Source: Salvator merianae
Taxonomy: Eukaryota; Chordata; Lepidosauria; Squamata; Teiidae
Direction of reading: 5' to 3'
Length of the DNA: 64,000 bases
Assembly: GCA_003586115.2 (NCBI GenBank)
Contig: QVOM02000112.1
Location: 51,334,212 to 51,398,211 of the forward strand
Position 1 is the stretch's first letter; every line of letters starts with the position of its first letter. The notes beneath the pieces are model-generated. The model saw only the letters and a list, made by a program, of their open reading frames with translations. It had not been told where the DNA came from and did not search any database. Made by a program: the position numbers and the translations under genes. Positions 25,701-40,298 of this stretch are shown here, piece by piece.

Positions 25701-28700
25701 TTGTGGGGGGATTCATGGAGACACACTCCCCTAGGGTTTTCCAGAGATATGGACAGCCCCATCCCTGGGCTAGCCATAGGGAGGGAGCGCCTTATGGCAC
25801 CTGTGTGGATTGAGCCTGAGTGAAAAAAAATTATCTTATAGAGGGAGGGAAAATCCTTTCCAGGCCCATTAAGAGTATAATAATTTTCCATATTTCACAA
25901 TTCTGAATTCCTAATATAACAATTTTACCTAAATGAGGCCCAAACAAATTCTAACCAACAACTGAAGCAATGAAAACTGGGACTTCAACTGTTCGCTTTA
26001 GGGAGAAATTTATCTTATGTTTAGAATGAGAACATTTCAACAACATTCGAATGAATGCAAAGAAAATTTTAACATCTGTGATATATATGCTGAGTAAAAT
26101 TATATTTTGAGTTACATTTTCAGTTCATGATTAAAACACACCTCTTCACCCAGCCTTTGATGTTTAAAGTTTTCTGTACGTTATTCCACAGTTTTTTAAT
26201 GTCTGTTTTAACTATTTTGTCAATTTTTAATGTTTGTAACTGATATTTGAATGTGTCAAGTGGACAGTCCTAAGATCTTTGGGTGAGGGGAGATTATATA
26301 CATTTAAACAAATAAAGAGCTGTACCTTGGGATAAGATGGTACATCCCTTCTGGGCATCAACTTCTTGTTTTCATCTAGAAAGCTGTATTTACAAGGGCA
26401 GCTCATCCTGTGTAGAAAATAAAATTCAGCCTTCAACATTGACACAACCATTTTTCAAGTAAAGATGGTGATGACTTTACTGCTACTGCAGCAAAGCAAT
26501 GTACACTACTGGAACCACAGAATAAACTAAGAAATGCCTACAACTTAAAAAAAAAAAATTGGAATTGCAAATCATAACTACAAGAAGAAGGCAATTTCAA
26601 ATGACAACTCAATACAATACAAACATTTCATTGTGATGTCATCATCTTGTTTTAGGTGTTGTTATCACAGTAGCTGAAAGGTATATATCCATATTTGTAA
26701 ACACACAGCTTCTGAATGTGTTCACTAGGTATTTTCAGATATGTGAAAATGTCCTTCAGATAATTATAAGGATGGCGTTGCAATCCATGCTGAAATTCTA
26801 TAAAGCACATGCTCTCAAAATTCAATATATACCTTGCAGTTGGGCACAGACAGCACAAACCAATGTATATATTCTTCAAACAATTTCTATTGCCCTTATT
26901 TTCTATCAGATTGGGATCATGGTGTAAGGAGATAGTTCACTGGTGCAAACTGAAAGCCTTAATTTTACCGACCCAAACCAAGATCTGGTCCATTTCATAC
27001 CAGATCCTAATTCACGTGCATGAAAGTAAAAACATGCATTGTTTATGATGTTTGGTCTTCCATGCCTCTCCTATGTTTACATTTTTCCAAATTTTAGCTA
27101 CTTTTCCCCACATTTTTCAAATTTCAATATGATTTTATATTGAGGCAGGATCTAGAGAATGCTACTGGCAGCACGTTGCAATGTTTCTGACTAGGAATGT
27201 TTCTTTGAACACATGAAATGTTTCTGGATGTGAATCACTTCATGTGTTCAAAGAAACAGGGGCTGGGTATGCTGCTTTGAGTATTGCAAACCCAGGTAAA
27301 TCTCCACAGATGGTAGTGGCTTCACTATAGAAGAGTGGGTGTAAGTGCTGTTAGAGCACTTATTCCCGCTCAGCCTTAGGGCAAGATGCTTGCTGGCTGT
27401 GTGAGGTCTTGCGAACTGCACAATCGTCCTGAGTAGCTACTGCACTATGAATGTGCAGGGTCATATGGACCCGCTGCACTCATAATGCATTCATGCCACA
27501 ATGGTGCCATACAAATATTACCTCAGTCATCTAGGGTCCATTCACTCTTACTAGGATGTGCACATGCCACCCATTTTGCATTTGACAAAAGCAAAGACCA
27601 CATGGGAGAGGTATTTTGTTCATATTTCTGCATTAATGTGAGTCTATAACAGTGCAGTATTAGCACCAATTTTGCACAGCACCAGGCAAAATCATGTGGG
27701 CATCACCCGAGGCTGTGTGAGAGCTACACTAATTCCACCTCTGTGAATGATGTCTAGAAGTGGCAGGTTTTGACAATGCTGAGAATTACTTTTTCCCACT
27801 GCTCTTCACCTCGTTAAGCTCATGTTCAAGCTAGGTAATATGTTGATATGAATAAACATTCAACAACAGAGGAGAAATACTTGCAAAACTTTGAGAACAT
27901 CCAGGCAGACTTCATAGCCATTTATCACGGCAGCTTTTTCCCATAAAAATACATACTCTACTGACTGGAGGAGTCTGCATCTGGCACAGAGCTCTGAGGA
28001 CATCCCACCTCCTCTAGCCAACCTTAGGTTGGGCATTTTTGCTTATGTGAATGGTGCATCAATTTGTACTCCATGAACTGGAGTTCGGACTTCTTGCTGT
28101 GCACACTCTCATTAATATTGAATGGTCCCACCCCAGAAGACCAATACTTCAACATGTACATGTGTTGCAAATGACCCTCCTTTTTGAGCACAGAAATGAA
28201 CATGCCATAGTATTATGTGAGAAGGTTTTGGAAATGCCCAATTGTGCCTATGAAACTGTAAGTTTAAAACTAGAGTTCACTAACAAGATAATATCTTAAT
28301 CATGGCAATTAAAAGTCACAATCCTCTTAGAACTTTCTTCCTCACAGTAGGTGAGCATTCTGGAAAACATTAAAAATGCACACTGAATAGACCTCAATGT
28401 GCAAGTTCACACACAGACTAGTGAACATGGTGGTTCCCTCTCTTTGATATTCTCTTGGCATAGCATTGCTTCCCAGAAGCCTATAGTCAGCTGCAAGCAT
28501 AGAAGAGGAACAAAGTGAATGGCCTTCATATCATTTTATTTGCATTTGGCTAAATTACTCATTTGCTTGATAGGTTATATTGCAATATAATTCTCTTCCG
28601 CGGTGACAGCTTGCCCAAAACACAGGTGCATAATGTACAAACACCCTAAACAGTTTCCTTCTACATGTTGCACTGACTGGCATTTTTCCCACTCTGCCTT

Positions 28701-31700
28701 TTGCTACTTCTTGACTCAATTCTGGCAGAGTTCCTTGCATCTTCATGTTTCATTAGCAGAAGGAAATGCTAAAAGTCATAGGTTTCCCAATCACATATCT
28801 GTGCCAGGGGAAAAAAAAGAGCTACAACTTGAATTTCTGCCAATTAATCAACTTTTTAGACTACAGAAGGCCTGCTGGCAACACCACAAATTGTTTGTAA
28901 TTCTCCTTTCTTTTCTTGGTCGTATAATACAGATACTTTAAATTATTTGTTGTAGGATATTAGGAACTAGGGAACTCAAAACAATAAATTCTCAGCATAA
29001 ATCTTGTAAGTTTTTTGGTCTACCACTTAGTAAGAGTGTCTGCTTTATAGCTCAAGAAGATACCATTTTTGCATTATGTCAGCCCTGACTTGTGCCTTCA
29101 CTTGAAACAGCTGATCTCTGTTGCCTGGGAAACTCAAAGCTACTTGTAATTTTTCCTTGGTGAATACTATTGAATGCAAAACCCAGCCCAATCCCACATA
29201 CACAGTTTTTCCATTTTATAGAACAGAATAAATGAATGAGTCAGAGCAATCTGAAGCATAATGTCTCTACATTTGGTATCAAATCTCAGACCTAACTGCT
29301 AATACAGGATCCATCTCGTTATCTTGTGATAGCACTGGGTTGAAATGTCATGCAAGTTTTAAATATTGCATTACTTCAGGACTGCGCTCTGTGCTTGAAC
29401 AATATCTGGTGGGGAAGCAACACAGTGGCAGTATCTTGATCTTTGTTCTTAGTTATACATGAGCCTTACTCCCCAATTTAAAATGAATTTCGTTTGAATT
29501 TTGCATCAGGAGAGAACAGAACAAAAATAAATAATATGCTTCAAATGTGTTCATTTTCCTGACCCACCTAGGGGGTTCTGACCCCTTCTCCACACTCCAT
29601 CCAAAATTACTCTTCACCACTATAAAGGATTGGTCTGCAAACCCTGTCCATCTCTGGAAGTTCCTGCACAAAAACTCTCTCCCTCTTCCTGACTAAAGGT
29701 GGGAACTCATACACTCCTATAAACACCTTTGAATGTTAGACTGAAATCCCAGACCAATGATTGACTGTCTCCACATGAAAAAAGAAGGTGCCACACTCTT
29801 TCATTCTCCCTGGACCACCCATGTTCAGCTCCCATAAATATACAATATGGGCACACCTAAAAAAAATTTCTTTGGAAGAAGCATACGCTTTCCGTGCAGA
29901 AAAATGTGCCTTAAAGAAAATGTTGACTGGAGAAAATACTGCATATCAATCACTAGATCTCACATTTTGATGTGATTTCCTTACAGCAGAAACTGATGCA
30001 ATATGACATAAAACTTGTCTGTAGCTATCCTCTCTGTGAAATGGAACATTTAAAAGCATGTGTGGTTATAAAACATGGATGGCTAGACTATGGCCCTAAA
30101 AATATTGCTGAGCTATAACTCCCATAATTCTTTGTCTCTGGCCAGCCTGACTAGTGTACTCTTTGCGTACTATATGGTGATTGCAGTAGAAAAAAGGAGT
30201 TATTTCTCCAACCCCATTGCATCCTTGAGTAGCCATCCAGCAGAACCTTTTTTGAATGGTGAATGGTCTTATAAGATCGAGCCCAAGAAAGCAAGAACAG
30301 TTGCCATCCAGTATCACAGCAGATATTTGTGGGGGATTGTAAACTACAGTTGGATATAGTCTACAGGAAGCATCCAGGGAACCATCTAGTCCTATTATTT
30401 TGGATCAGTCTCAGTTACTGCAGCCTGAGGATGAGAACAATCTGCTTGCTGGGGTTCAAATGATTGCATGCTCTCTAGATCCTTACTTTAGGGTATGTTG
30501 GAAGGGTATGTCCAGGTGGATCCAGGGAATGGTGAACACCACTTTGAGAGATCGAGTGGTTCTGTTGGCTCTTAAGGAGGTGGTAGTGTGTCCCCTTCTC
30601 AAGAGGCCCTCCCTACATCCAGAAGAGTTAAACTACCACTTGATAGCCAACATACCCTTTCTGGCAAAGTGTTGGAGACAACAATGGCTGTTCAACTGCA
30701 GGCATATCTGGAGAAAGCTGATTATTTACACCCATTTCAGTCTGGCTCAAAGCTCAGTTATGAAGCATAAACCCCTTTGGTCATCCAGGCTGACGACCTT
30801 CTCTGGGACAAAGACAGGGGGAGCACAACCTTGTTGGTTCTCCTCGATCTCTTAGGAGCATTTGATACACTGACCATGGCATCCTTCTGTAAAGGCTAGA
30901 GTTTGGGAGTTGGGGGCACTGAGTTGCAATGGTTCCCCTCCTACTTCTAAGGCCAATACTAGAGAGTAGTTGTGGAAGATTCTTGCTTGATGCTCTGAGA
31001 ATTAAACTGTGGAGTTCATCAGGTACTGATCTTATCTTCCATACTTTTTATCATCTATATGAAGCCACTGGGAGAGTTCATCAGAAGATTTAAGGTGAAG
31101 TGCCATCAATATGCAGATGATACCCAGCACTATTTCACCATGCCACTTGAATCAGGAGAGGTGGTCAAGGTGCTTGACAGCAGGCTGGCCACAGAAATTG
31201 CCAAATCAATTAACCTAGCCATAGAAAAAGCTGAAAAAGAAACCCAGGTGTATCTGATGTTTTGCAGAATTTCTACAGATTTTCTGGCAACCCTGCTTGA
31301 CAGCTGCTTGGAGGTGGTAATGTAGTGGATGGGGGCCAATAAACTGAAGCTGAATCCAGGCAAGCCAAGTGCTGCATGTCACAGAGTCTCCAGTCTGTGA
31401 AGGAGAGAGGCATTCTGTTTTCAGTGAGGTTGTTCTGCCCTGGAAGGGACAGATGCGAAACGGGGGGTTCTCCTGGATTCTGCACTGATGCTTGAAATCA
31501 AGTGGAAGTGTTTACCAGAAGTGCCTACGTCAAACTCTGCCTTATTTGCTAGCTACATCACCTTCTGGATGGAGATGGTTTGGCCATAATAATCCATGCC
31601 CTGATAACTTCCAAAGTATTCAGGATAGAAAAAATTGAAAGAGACTGTAAAGAGCTCCAGAGAGACCTCTTGACATTGGGGAATGGGCAATCAAGTAAAA

Positions 31701-34700
31701 GATGAGCTTCACTGTTAGTAAATGCAAGGTGATACACATTGGGCAAAAAACCATTACATGATAGGATCTACACAGTAGCAATAGCCTGATCCAGTATAGC
31801 ATGTTTTATGCTTCACCTTCATCTTCTGCTTGAGAATGCCCAGAAGCAATTGGTGGGCCATTATGACTTTCCCTGATGCCTCTGGGTACAGGGTGGGACA
31901 GAAATACAAATAAACAAACCATAGGGAATTGATCAGAAATATCTGAAGGGCTATATTTTGGCCACCTTAGTGCAGAGGTTGTTGACTTTGGCAGTTTCCC
32001 AAACCATGGAACTGTATGCACACAGTCAGCAAATTATAACTGTAATCCCAGTTTTGTGTTTTGACTTATGTTTTGTATAACATGCAAACAGATTACAGAT
32101 TGTATGTTCCTAACCATACCTAGCCCCCCCCTATGGTATTACCTGAGGATTTTTTCCATGGAAGTAGGCTTGAAATCTAGCAGGCTGGTAATGCAACTGA
32201 GAACAGGTTTTATTTTTGCAGCTGGACTCTAATAGGCAATCTGAAATCTAAGCAAGTCACTATATGGATTTCTAGATTAGTGCATTAAAAAACTGAGAAA
32301 GTGAAAATGCCCTATAATTTATCTCTTCCATTTGGCTTATTCGTCTCTATATAGCAATATGGTTACAAGGTGGTTGACGGGGTGCTCATTAAGTCAGCAG
32401 CATTTAAACTGAAACAAAACTCCACTTAGTATCCTGACAGGTAATAATTAGGGTTAAAGGAATGTCAGCTACAAATGTGCATCTTTGGAAGAAAAGGCTT
32501 CTAGCTACTTACAATAGCAAGCTGAATTTAACTTTTGGGTGAAATGCCTCCCCTAAAACTTTCTGATGTTAATGTGTTGTATGTGATGGAGAAAAGGAGG
32601 AGGGTTTACTTTTAAGATAGCTCTGCTCCTGAACTACTCCAACGTTTCCTTATTTCCTTCTTCTGTGCAACCCAACTGCATTCTTGCCTGGCCCTTTTCT
32701 TCCTTCCTTGTATTTCCTCTTAAAAGTGTCCAGTTATAAGTCCAGAGAAAGGTTCAAGGGGCAAGGACGGATAGTTGTAAAGGAGCACGTAAGTAGCATG
32801 GTTTGATGAGGGTTGGAAGCAGTGGCAACCCACAAATTGGAACTGAGTGGCAGGGGAGTGGCAAGTTTCCAGCTAGAAGTCTCATTTTCATTTCCCCAAT
32901 CTGTTCTTTGATCTGCTGTGGATGAAAGTGCAGTTTGGGGAGGTCAAAGGGAGACTTCCAAATGCCATCCAAGCCCCATAATTGCCCACTCCAGAGCTGT
33001 TGGTCATTTCAGTTCTAAGGTTTAAAGTAGGGGTTGCCTTCACAGGAACGTATCACATGAAAAAGAAAATGAAGCAAGGCTTCGGGTTTATGTGTGCATG
33101 TGAAAGCAGCCTGCTGAGCAATCGTTGTTACCTCTGTTCACATAAAAGCACATAGTCACTAGATCCACATGCAGGCCCATCCATAAGAATTAGCAACCTC
33201 TCTGGAAAATATTGATCCCAGGTCCACTTCTCCTTGAGAGATGAGCTTGAAAAATATTATACCACCAGCCACTCCACTGTAGGCCCACTGACATCATGCC
33301 CTCCCCCGAGATCTTGGGGCCCTGTCCCTCCTCTGTGGATGGTCTTGGCCATATGGATGAAGAAAGGAATTGCAATGGAATGCACCACTTTCAGCAGCAG
33401 CTTGTGTGCTGGAACGGCAGAGTGGCAGGGAATGGGTGAGACTCCAACGGAAAGACTTCCTTTCAACTTTCTGAGCAATTCTTTGACTTGCTGAAGAGCA
33501 AAGCATAATATGGGAAGATCAGAAAGAGACATCCAATCCGGGGCTCACCCATTCTCTTCTGCCTTGCAGTCCCATTCTGGGGGCTGCCTCCAGGCCTCCA
33601 CACTTTTGGAGAACTAGGCTCTCTCAAACGACTGATTTTCTGGCTTGAAGACTAGCATTTATCTTCTGCTCCATAGTTCCTTGCTTGGTGTGTCCAATAT
33701 ACCAAAGGATTATGAGATATTGCTGGACCCACTCCATTTCTCATATTCAGGAGAAGGCAACTTTGAGTGATTCAGCTCTCATTTTTCATGCCCCAGTGTT
33801 TGGGGACCTAATTCAATGGATTCCCATTGGCCAGCTTGGAGTTCACTGATTTCTTAATACATAACATCAAGGACAAGAAAGGAACTTGGCTGCTTGGCTG
33901 GGGAAATATAAAATCCAACTTGGTATCCTGGTCAGTACTGTACAGAAGAAATGATAAACATGTACAGTGTGGGCTCTGGATTTGGGGGAATTCTTGTGAA
34001 AGATGTCACTGACGGGACCTATTTGGGCTACTGCTGTTCTTTCCCATTAACTTTAATTCTCTCTTTGAGAACAAACTGAACAAATACTCAAAAAAGAAAC
34101 TGAGACAACAGGAGAGCCTGACTCTGTTGTGTCTTGCCTTTCTAATACTCATGTGCAGATACAAGCTGTGGAAGCAAGACAGACCAGAGATAGAAGGAAT
34201 TCCTGGGGGGTGCCAGGAATTAATAATATATTCCTTTGGAGGGTAGACCCCCGGAAATGCTGCGTGATGCTTATCTTTGGCATGTCTCTTTTCTTTTGCT
34301 GTTTCATTTCATCATTTCATAAACTATGAAACTGAATCAAGGAGTAGCAGCTGGGCTTTAGAGCAGGAGAGTATTAGGTGTAGCTTCTGCCAGTGGAATT
34401 AATAAGCAAAGTTAACCATAGGTGCAACTCCATTTCACTTGAAGCCATGACAATTGATTCAGGCATCATCTTATGCAGACTATTTTGTACAGTGCTTTGA
34501 TAATAAAAATGGAGAGTAGAAAACATTAACAAATTAAATTTATTTTGTGAACTGGTTTCACTGTTTTGCACTGTTTTGGGGAACTTAGTTTCCAGTTCAC
34601 AAAGTTGGACCTTTAGCATGGAAGAGGTTGGTTTAATGGAATTACAACTGATCTAGCATGGATTTGTAATGACAGGGACAGTGTAAAGTACAGTCCAAAA

Positions 34701-37700
34701 TACTAGGAGTCCCAAAGTTTAACAATCTTTATTAAACACACTTTAAAATAGCAGCCAAAAACAGCAGTAGAGCAGTATATAGGCAAACGATACAGCAAAG
34801 AAATGCCAGCAAACTACAATTGCTGTCATAGAATCATAGAATCATAGAGTTGGAAGGGACTTCCAGGGTCATCGAGTCCAACCCCCTGCTCAATGCAGGA
34901 TTCACTACACCATCCTAGACAGATATCTGTCCAGCCTTTCCTTGAAGATCTCCAGCGAAGGAGAGCCTACCACCTCCTGTGGTAACCTGTTCCAGTGACT
35001 GATTGCCCTTACGGTCAGAAAGTTTTTCCTAATATCTAGCCTGTATCTACTCCCTTGAAGTTTCATCCCATTGTTTCTAGTCCTTCCTTCTTGTGCAACC
35101 TCTGTTACTTCATAGTGGTGCTAACATGCAGTTGAGTGAATTTTATAAGGCTTCAGTATTCTGAGGTTAAGTTTCCCCTTTAAGTGGTTTCTGAGGCTAG
35201 ATTTCCCTTCTCACTCAGCAAAAACCAACTTCCCAACTTAGAATTAATAAACTACAACCAAAGCACTGAACTTTACAAACTTCGATGCTCTTCACAGAGT
35301 CAAGCATTGTCTCCCCATTCCCAGCTTGACATTCAGCTCCACCCAAGGGTTAGATAAGCTAAAAAAAAAAAAAGGAAAAGGAGTTGGGAACAAAGATCAT
35401 CACCCCTCCAAAGGCAGGTCCCAAGTCTTTGCAGAAGCTATAAGGATGGAAAAAGTGGGGAGAAAGAATGGATCTCTCTCAGGTTTCTCTGCCCCCTTAG
35501 CAGACCCAATGCAACTCAAACGGAAAGAACGAGTAGATGCTCTTTCAAGTGTCCCTTTTCCTTGACAGACGGGCACAGGAATGGAACCGGGGAAAGAAAT
35601 CAGAGGCTTCTATTTGCTGTATTGTTCCCCTAACAAGGCATGGAGGTGGCGAATGGCTTCACCAACCCAAAGCAATGATTTGAGTGGGAGGAGGAGGAAG
35701 TTTTGCCAGGCAGCAAGACTTAGTAACCAACAGGAGCTCTGCCAGGTGGCAGACAGTGATCTCAGCAGCAAAAGCAAGGAATCATTGCCAGGTAGCAAGA
35801 TTGTCAGCAGTGAAGGAGACTTGCTGGGCAACAAAGATTAGGCAGCCATGAATAGTGATTTCAGCCACAACGAGGGGGAGAAAAGTTCAAACCACCTAAA
35901 AAAACAGAAGAATTATGGCAGTTTATATACCTTTCTCCTTTGCTGACAAAGAGCAAGAAGGGAGAGACAAAGGAGAGGCAAAGTTCCAAAGGCAGAATAA
36001 TTTTGTGGGCAGAAAGGGGCCAAAAGAGGTCACATATTTCTGTTGCACTAGATCAAAAGATAACTCGAAAGGTAATTTATTAACATACAGACAATGAGTC
36101 ATCCAGTGCGTACTTCATCTAGATAATGCTTAACCCAGATTTATCAAAAGTTAATATTTGGTAATTTCCTGATGCCAACCAGGGATAATTGGGTAAGACA
36201 ATGTTCAGATCCTTACTGGTAAACAGAAGTTTTAATCAGAACTACCAAGTTTTTCTGAATGAATTCAGACAGCTCCTTCAGTCTAGAGTGCATTTGTTTA
36301 AATGTTAATCCATTGATAGGATTACCAGGTTGCTTTGCAAACCTGTAATTATTGGATTATCAGTTTGCTACAATGTATACACAAGGCTTTTCCTTGCTGA
36401 TAACAGCTTTCTACTCTTGGTCATTGCAAGCATTGCTTCTTCCTTGTGTTGTAATGCAGCAGAAAGACAATGAGCAGGGGAAGCCACTGCTTTTCAAAAG
36501 GGCAACTTTTCCCCCTTTTGTAGTAGCTTTCTAGTAGCCTGAGCTCATGAATCCATTACTTTTAATTACAGCTTTTCATATGGCATACTACAGTGTAAGA
36601 GCTTCATGTACATGCATATTATCATTAGAAAGGAGCTGATTAATAACAAAATCATGTTTGGGTTGCTGATACAGGTGAGAATGCATAGAAGAAGGAAGAG
36701 TGTTACAAGCTGTGCTCTTCTCCCTGCAAATTAAAAGGAGTGCCACAGTAGCACTGCTTCTTTTAAAGTGGTAGCATGCTGACTTCATGCTGCCGTCTGT
36801 TCCCTGGCCGAGATCTTGATAGCTGTGGACATCATCAAAACCAGGAAATAGCCTTGGGTCAGTTCCTGTGTTTGATGACTTTGTACAGACTGCTGAGGAA
36901 ACAGGTCCACTGATGGCAAACAGGTTAAAGGGCTCTCAGAGCTCTGCCATTCAAGCACCCTAGGGGGCACTTAGGGCAGCACAGCAGTGGGATGAGTGTA
37001 GGTTCATGTGGATGGCACACTCACCCAGCAGACCTAATGTGCCACTGGAGAGCAAGGTCATGCAGACCTTGCTCCTTGATGGTGCATTCATGGCACCATA
37101 AAGGTGTCATGTGGATCCTGCCATTCTCATCCTGCTGAGGAACATCAATGAAAGGGGTCTACAGCTGATGTAGCTCCACCATAACAAGCTTTGACTGCTT
37201 CTGCTCTAGTAATTACTATTCCAGACTTTGACAAGACCTACAGCATGCTTTAAGGATGTCATGGGAGTCCTTGAAGGGCACAGGAACCACACATCCTGAC
37301 ACCCACTGAGGACACATCCTGCATCAAGCACTGACAAGAGTGCTCTAACAGCAGAGTAGGAGAAAGCACTCCCACAGTGCTTCTACCTGCTCTCCCACCT
37401 TGCCACCACTTTTGCAAACTTACTTGAGTTGCCCTTTTTGAGCCAAACAGCATGACCCTGTTTAGGGAGGCACCCAAAACAGTTGATTCCTAGAGCCATT
37501 TGCTATGCCTCCCCAAACAATCCCAGCCAAAAACTTTGAGGCAGAAGAACGAAAGAGCTTGCTTGCAAGCACTCTAGCCCAGAAACTGCAGGAAATACTG
37601 TTGTGTGGCTCCTACCTTAGCAATGCACCAGATCAGTAGGCTGCATCTACATGGTCAACACACTCCCCTCGCAGAAGCTCCTGGGGTAGGCCATCCATCC

Positions 37701-40261
37701 ATGCCTGCTCCAGGAGAGCTTATAAACCAAACCACCTACCCTGAGGGGGAAAAAAACTACTCTTGGAGTGAGGCAGTAATTTGTCTCCCACACTCATGTG
37801 GAACACAGAGGGAGAATATCTAAATTACCAGCTCCTTTACTGATTTACAGAGTCCTACAAAGTATCAGAAGTATAGCTGAAAGTTGACTGTTTTTGACCC
37901 GCCAGAAGACTCTCCGACGTAAAAACAATGCTGCTGCTAGAAGTGTTCCCACTTTGAGCAGTGTTCCAGGTTCCATGCTGGAGAGACTAGCATTTGCATA
38001 CTGCACCTTTCACCCAAGTGGCAGGACCCTCACCTCTCACCCCAGCTGTCTGCCCTTAAGTGGGCCATGTGGACATAGCTGTATACCGGTGTGTCCCACC
38101 GAAAGTGAAATAATGCACCTCACTTTTTCGTTACCATACAACATGTACATTCTCCCATAGCATGAGGCCATACAGAGAGGAGTTTCTGTGTGTACATTGT
38201 GATATTTTCTGAGATTACATTTCATATCTAAGCAGGTCCATTTAAAATAAGCGAGTCACTTACCAGAAACATGTTTTTCTTGGCAGCAGAAATTTTTGTC
38301 CTCTGCATAAAACTAGGGCCAGAATTCTTTATTACCGGATGAGTAAACAGAGGGAAATCAAGATGTTAATCTCTCTGTGTGAGAGTTATTTTTTCCAGTC
38401 ATCTGGAATGGGTTTCTTTAACTATTAAGCTGCCATATATTTTTGCATTTCAAAAAAGTATCTTCTCCTGATACTAAAACAGATAAATCAAGATGGCAGT
38501 CCACATTATTTGGTTGTAAAGCATATATACCTCTGTAGATAAAACCAGCTTAATTCAGTGGTATTTACTCCCAGGGAAACATTCTTAAGACTGTCCTGTA
38601 AGAGTGTTAACACAGAAATCTCTCACCCGAGGTTGTCAAGGACATTAACAAGTCAGACTCACCTGGTGCTTCTCGCTGCCATTTCGTCCCTCATCTTTTT
38701 AATGTCACTCTTACACTTTTCAATCTCCACTACTTTCAGTCCCTCCACTGTCAACAAAGTGAAACAACAAGGGGGTTACCATGGAGAAGCCTGAAGGATC
38801 TCGTTCCAGTAATTGTGTGGAATTTCAAAAGAGACTGAACAGTGGTAGTTGCCAGTGATTCAAAAGTCGTCCAAAGCTTCTTCCTTCTACAGGCAGGTGG
38901 TCCTAACATCATACATCATTAAGACCAACAACATTTTTAGCTATTACAATAACACCAAAAGAAACCAAAACATTTACAGTACCTCTGTGAGTCACATACA
39001 GAAATATCTAGCTGTTCTATCATTTTCCAAACCCCTCTCTTAGACCATCGATAGATACACACCAAATGAAGCCACTGCAATACGGCGGCAAAACTTGCCT
39101 TCTGAGCTTAAAACAGCCTATTAAATGAAAAGGTGAGATAAAAGCGGAAACTGAGAGAATCGTTGCCCTAAAATAAAATAAACAAAGAACAGGGAAGTAA
39201 CTTCAGCGGCAGCGCTTGTTAATTACTTTCAAATGCGATGTGTTCTTTAAATATCAAGCAATCAAAAAAGCTGGGTTTAAAAACAGCACAGGAAATCCTG
39301 CTCTGTTAAGCGCAAAGCACACAGCAAAAAGTTTCATTTGCTCTGGGTCCATGTTCGGATTGATGGAACCTTGAAAGCTCATTAGAAGTCAAATGCATCA
39401 CTGCCTCCTTTCTTATCAGTATGCCAAAAGGCTTAATTCAGTGCACATTTTTCTGTATAAATCATTCTCTGTAGGGTAATTTCACAGCCTATTTGTTTGC
39501 TGTGTTCATGCCTGTGCACACAGGATGATTCTTTCAAAGCTCAAGGGAACTTATAATTGTTTAATTGGTCTGCATTTTCTCTTAGTGTAATAGACAATAT
39601 TACCTCCTCTCATGAGCAGAAGTACAGAAGTCAGGTACACCTGTTCCACAAGAGGCATCAACCATTCATATTAGAAGCAAAAGAAGTGATTTCTGTAATA
39701 TGTGCAGCTATAATTGCTGAGTGGGTGAATGAAGAAAGGAAAGGAAAAGCAGATGACGGCAAAAATGAAAATGTGTTCCATTATTAAAAACTGAAAAGCC
39801 AGGCCTAACACCTGTATCTCAATAGTTAGTTTCCCAGTCTACTTTCAGAAGCGGTGGAAGTTATCTCTCTCACTCACCTAAAGAGCCTCTTAAAAGGAAC
39901 AGTAAAGAGAAGGAGGCTGTGAAACATTGTGGACAGTGACGGCTCGTCGTTTTAAGCGCAGGTGTTCGCATGTCGCTGGAAGGGGAGATCACTGGCTGTG
40001 GGGTCTGCATTTTGCTGCAGTAGACTGCTACAAGACCCGCCCAGGGAGGGGCGAGTTTTTGCAGCCAGCAATCTCCCCTTCCAGCAACATGCGAACATGC
40101 ACACTTAGAGCGACGAGTCGGTGCTGATTGCGGAAGACCATCAGTTGCAAACTATCGTGCCTTCCTGCCATTAAGTCATTGATCAGTAGCAGATGAGTGC
40201 ATACAAGATGACTAGCCAGAATGTAGAAGGCTCACCTGTTCATTTCAAAGAGAAATGTGTG

Positions 40262-40298
<37 letters not shown>

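Larger units (their letters stand above)
26408..38662. other. PDE9A intron (12.3 kb, largest seen)
   Basis: Contains a perfect 19-bp hairpin (27199-27257), an L2 reverse transcriptase relic (30380-31540), CR1 fragments (31630-31870 and 34826-35105), a diverged ~120-bp duplication (32845/33420) and a short-period repeat (35705-35840). Nothing recognisable in 28000-30380 or 35900-38660. Confidence 0.65.

Noticed and set aside
30400..30855. 151-codon plus-strand frame as a gene
   Set aside because: It is a stretch of a degenerate L2 reverse transcriptase whose other parts lie in other frames with stops.
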